The notes beneath the pieces are model-generated. The model saw only the letters and a program-made list of their open reading frames with translations. It had not been told where the DNA came from and did no database searches. The position numbers and the translations under genes are program-made. A DNA stretch of 64,000 bases from CAVPLU01 sp964601325 (lineage in GTDB: Archaea; Thermoproteota; Bathyarchaeia; 40CM-2-53-6). This document shows, piece after piece, positions 61,966 through 64,000 of the stretch. Within the stretch, counting starts at the first letter, position 1, and every line of letters starts with the position of its first letter. Location: positions 3,819 to 67,818 of the forward strand of contig CAZRNA010000004.1 in the NCBI GenBank assembly GCA_964601325.1. The letters run 5' to 3'.

Positions 61966-62619
61966 CTAAGAAGCCACCAGTTTCTTGAAGAGCTCGACTG
62001 CATCGACGGCATTGTCGCTGTAGCCTTCTGCCCCAATCTCGCGGGCCCATTCAGGGGTGACTGCGGCTCCGCCTACCGCCACTTTCACATTCTTCCGTAT
62101 GCCCGCCTTTTCGATTGCAAGCACCGTATTCTTCTGTTCCGGAGTGGTGACAGTCAGCAATGCTGACATGGCAACTATTTGTGCTTTCGACTCCTTGGTC
62201 TTGTTCAGAAACTTGTCTGGGGGTACATCAACACCGAGGTCATTTACCTCGAAACCGGCTGCTTCCAGCATTACCGCTACAATGTTCTTTCCTATGTCAT
62301 GGATGTCTCCGCGGACCGTGCCGATGACCACGATCCCAGTGCTTTTTCGGTGGAGCTTGCGTTGGAGGATGACTGGTCTGAGAACTTCAACTCCTGCTTT
62401 CATGGCTTCTCCAGCCATGACAAGCTCTGTCAGGAAGGCTTCTCCTGCGGCGAACTTGTCTCCGATTGTGCGAACGCCCTTCGCAAGGCCCTCATCGATT
62501 GCCTCAATGGGATCCATTCCAAGTTGAACTGCCTCTTGAGCGACGGCTCTAACTCGGTCCACATCTAAGTCAAGCACTGCTTTTCTTAGGTTCTCGATAA
62601 CCTCAGACTTCGAACTCAT
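61966..62619 (-). CDS. corrinoid protein (MttC/MtbC-like), copy 2
   Basis: A 217-residue corrinoid methyl carrier from ATG 62619 (MSSKSEVIENL). The helical cap is followed by VVIGTVRGDIHDIGKNIV with the cobalt-binding His in the D-x-H-x-x-G motif, then LGVDVPPDK and SALLTVTTP. Convergent with the mttB-like gene and divergent from the next corrinoid gene. Either MttB-family gene here could be its partner. Confidence 0.93.
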   Translation of the reverse strand: MSSKSEVIENLRKAVLDLDVDRVRAVAQEAVQLGMDPIEAIDEGLAKGVRTIGDKFAAGEAFLTELVMAGEAMKAGVEVLRPVILQRKLHRKSTGIVVIGTVRGDIHDIGKNIVAVMLEAAGFEVNDLGVDVPPDKFLNKTKESKAQIVAMSALLTVTTPEQKNTVLAIEKAGIRKNVKVAVGGAAVTPEWAREIGAEGYSDNAVDAVELFKKLVAS

Positions 62620-62755
62620 CTCGATGGTACCCCTGTTTCGGCGCGCCACACACTGGAGGGTCTACCAATATTAGCCTTGGGTCTTCCGGCCACTTCACCA
62701 CTTCTGAACGTCAAAGCATGCAAAGCTAAGAGATAGTGAGAAGAAATGCTGCCAA

Positions 62756-63424
62756 TTGGTGGAGCTTTCTTTGCCTATGCAGATTCTTGACGAACTGGCC
62801 AGTTCGGTTGAGCAGATGGATCCCGACATGGTGATAGTTCTTTCTAAGCGTGCACTCGATGCCGATATCGATCCCGCAGATATTGTGGAGAACGGCATTG
62901 CGAAAGGTTTGAGGAGAGTCGGCGAAAGATTCGAGAAGGGCGAAGCCTTCCTAACGGACCTCGTTGGTGCAGCAGCTGCGGCCAAAGAGGCGCTGGAGAG
63001 CGTTCTACGGCCTGCAATGGCTAAGGCTCGGACGAGTCAGAGATCTTTTGGAAAAGTCGTTCTAGGAACGGTCTCAGGCGACATCCATGACATAGGAAAG
63101 AACATTGTAGCGGCAATGCTGTTTGCCTCAGGCTTTGAGGTGCTGGATCTGGGGACAGACGTTTCGGTTGGTGATTTTGCTTCGAAGTCAAATGAAGTTG
63201 GTGCTAGGATCGTGGGCGCTTCAGCTCTCCTGAGCACGAGCCTGCCGGTACAACGAGAGATCGTCAGCGAATTCGTCAAGAGAAGAATACGCGATCGGCA
63301 CATACTGTTGGTTGGCGGAGCCCCTGCGACAGAGCAATGGGCCAAGGACATCAAAGCGGATGGGTATGCCCCGAATGCGGTTGATGCGGTTAAGCTCGTG
63401 AAGAGTCTGCTCGGTCTCAAATAG
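62756..63424 (+). CDS. corrinoid protein (MttC/MtbC-like), copy 3
   Basis: A 222-residue corrinoid protein from TTG 62756 (GTG 62759 also possible). Cap domain, then LGTVSGDIHDIGKNIVAAML (His111), LGTDVSVGDF, SALLSTSLP and LVGGAPATE. It runs into a second mttB-like gene 14 nt downstream, so this copy and that methyltransferase form a functional pair. Confidence 0.93.
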   Translation: MVELSLPMQILDELASSVEQMDPDMVIVLSKRALDADIDPADIVENGIAKGLRRVGERFEKGEAFLTDLVGAAAAAKEALESVLRPAMAKARTSQRSFGKVVLGTVSGDIHDIGKNIVAAMLFASGFEVLDLGTDVSVGDFASKSNEVGARIVGASALLSTSLPVQREIVSEFVKRRIRDRHILLVGGAPATEQWAKDIKADGYAPNAVDAVKLVKSLLGLK

Positions 63425-63438
63425 GATGGTTATGAGAA

Positions 63439-64000
63439 ATGGTGAAGCGAGGAATTCGCGGCGGAGTATTCCGTCCACTTTCACGTTCGGACATCGAGGC
63501 AATTCATGGAGCTTCTTTGGAGATTCTGGAACAGCTTGGATTGCAGGTCAAGTCAAAGACCATAGTTGAGGTCTTCAAGAAAGGCGGAGCTGATGTCGAT
63601 GAAGAGAAGAACAGGGTGAGAATCCCAGAGCACCTTGTCAAGGATTCCTTGAGCAAAGCTCCGAGGAAGGTGATCCTCGGGGGGCGAATCGAGGCTAACG
63701 ATCTCGTGTTGGAAGATGGCAGAGCATACTTTGGGCTTGGAGGAACTCCTACCCCGTACACTCTTGACATAGAAAGCGGAGACTTCAGGCCGTCCACCAG
63801 CGATGACGTGATTAAAGCTAGTGTCCTTGGTGACGCACTGCCTAACATCTCATTTGTGATGTCGCTCGGCGGTGCCTCAGACATGCCTTACGAAACAGCG
63901 TGGCTTCAGGAAGCGTCACTTATGCTGAAGAATACTGAGAAGCCGATTGTGTATGCTGCAGCGGGAGCCGAAGGAGCCAGGTACCTGCTCGCAATGGGTG
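63439..64000 (+). CDS. MttB-superfamily methyltransferase, second copy (cut by window end)
   Basis: The first 187 residues of a second MttB-family protein (MVKRGIRGGVFRPLSRSDIE, then RIPEHLVKDSLSKAPRKVI and YFGLGGTPTPYTLDIESGD). It runs past base 64000. Paired with the corrinoid gene just upstream. Whether the full gene contains an in-frame UAG cannot be seen. Confidence 0.88.
   Translation, partial: MVKRGIRGGVFRPLSRSDIEAIHGASLEILEQLGLQVKSKTIVEVFKKGGADVDEEKNRVRIPEHLVKDSLSKAPRKVILGGRIEANDLVLEDGRAYFGLGGTPTPYTLDIESGDFRPSTSDDVIKASVLGDALPNISFVMSLGGASDMPYETAWLQEASLMLKNTEKPIVYAAAGAEGARYLLAMG

Noticed and set aside
1..64000. CRISPR array, insertion sequence or prophage
   Set aside because: No short regularly spaced repeats, transposase, integrase or phage structural genes were seen on either strand.

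Overview
This window is archaeal chromosome. It carries DNA primase PriS with GINS, archaeal RNA polymerase genes (rpoH, unsplit rpoB, unsplit rpoA), eL30, archaeal NusA, eL42 (L44e), eS27, aIF2-alpha, Nop10, AglB, RadA and a Fae-Hps fusion. The unsplit RpoA, the Thaumarchaeota-like complex I subunits and the MttB/corrinoid methyltransferase genes suggest a TACK-group archaeon, possibly Bathyarchaeia or a Thaumarchaeota relative; the exact group is an inference. Two runs of exactly 100 N (23613-23712, 26060-26159) show that this is a scaffolded draft or metagenome assembly.

Layout. 0.2-9.1 kb: secreted subtilase, PriS-GINS, displaced uS12, PGI/PMI, RidA, a membrane zinc-ribbon protein, an SRPBCC protein and an HTH regulator. 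9.1-11.7 kb: complex I peripheral subunits B-C-D-I with no membrane-arm genes. 12-13.6 kb: SufS-SufU. 13.7-21.9 kb: the RNA polymerase operon. 22-26.2 kb: poorly known genes, a hydrolase fragment and HflX around the gaps. 26.2-31.4 kb: a nucleoside-type ABC importer. 31.4-36.4 kb: a NrdD-like protein, nucleoside phosphorylase, HAD phosphatase, an intron-riddled tRNA-Glu and a nicotinamidase. 36.5-38 kb: the eL42-eS27-aIF2alpha-Nop10 cluster. 38-45.3 kb (mostly minus strand): AglB, an ABC exporter, a frameshifted kinase, a PPi-type phosphofructokinase and class I aldolase. 45.5-51.1 kb: a corrinoid protein, then RadA, a RecA-like paralog, a small protein and a PolB2-like polymerase. 51.2-57 kb: peroxiredoxin, a secreted protein, Fae-Hps, a phosphoesterase and two nucleotidyltransferase-like paralogs. 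57-64 kb: a FucI/AraA-like protein, an APC permease, and two MttB-family methyltransferases with two corrinoid proteins.

The two strongest discoveries both involve RNA splicing. First, a complete tRNA-Glu(UUC) gene at 35535-35703 is broken by four tiny introns (14, 27, 25 and 24 nt), one exon being only 6 nt. Removing the introns at bulge-helix-bulge (BHB) sites gives a perfect 76-nt tRNA. Second, the PolB-family gene at 48843-51133 looks split by a stop codon exactly in polymerase motif B, but removing a 32-nt segment (50248-50279) that forms a BHB motif restores one 752-codon frame and the expected Phe-Gly-Tyr motif. It appears to be a protein-coding archaeal intron processed by the tRNA splicing machinery. 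This polymerase has degenerate catalytic motifs and ends an operon with RadA and a Walker-A-less, zinc-ribbon RecA paralog, an arrangement reminiscent of bacterial ImuA-type mutasomes.

Metabolically the window suggests uptake and salvage of nucleosides, a PPi-linked glycolytic step, formaldehyde/RuMP chemistry and corrinoid-dependent demethylation of methylated amines or betaine-like compounds.
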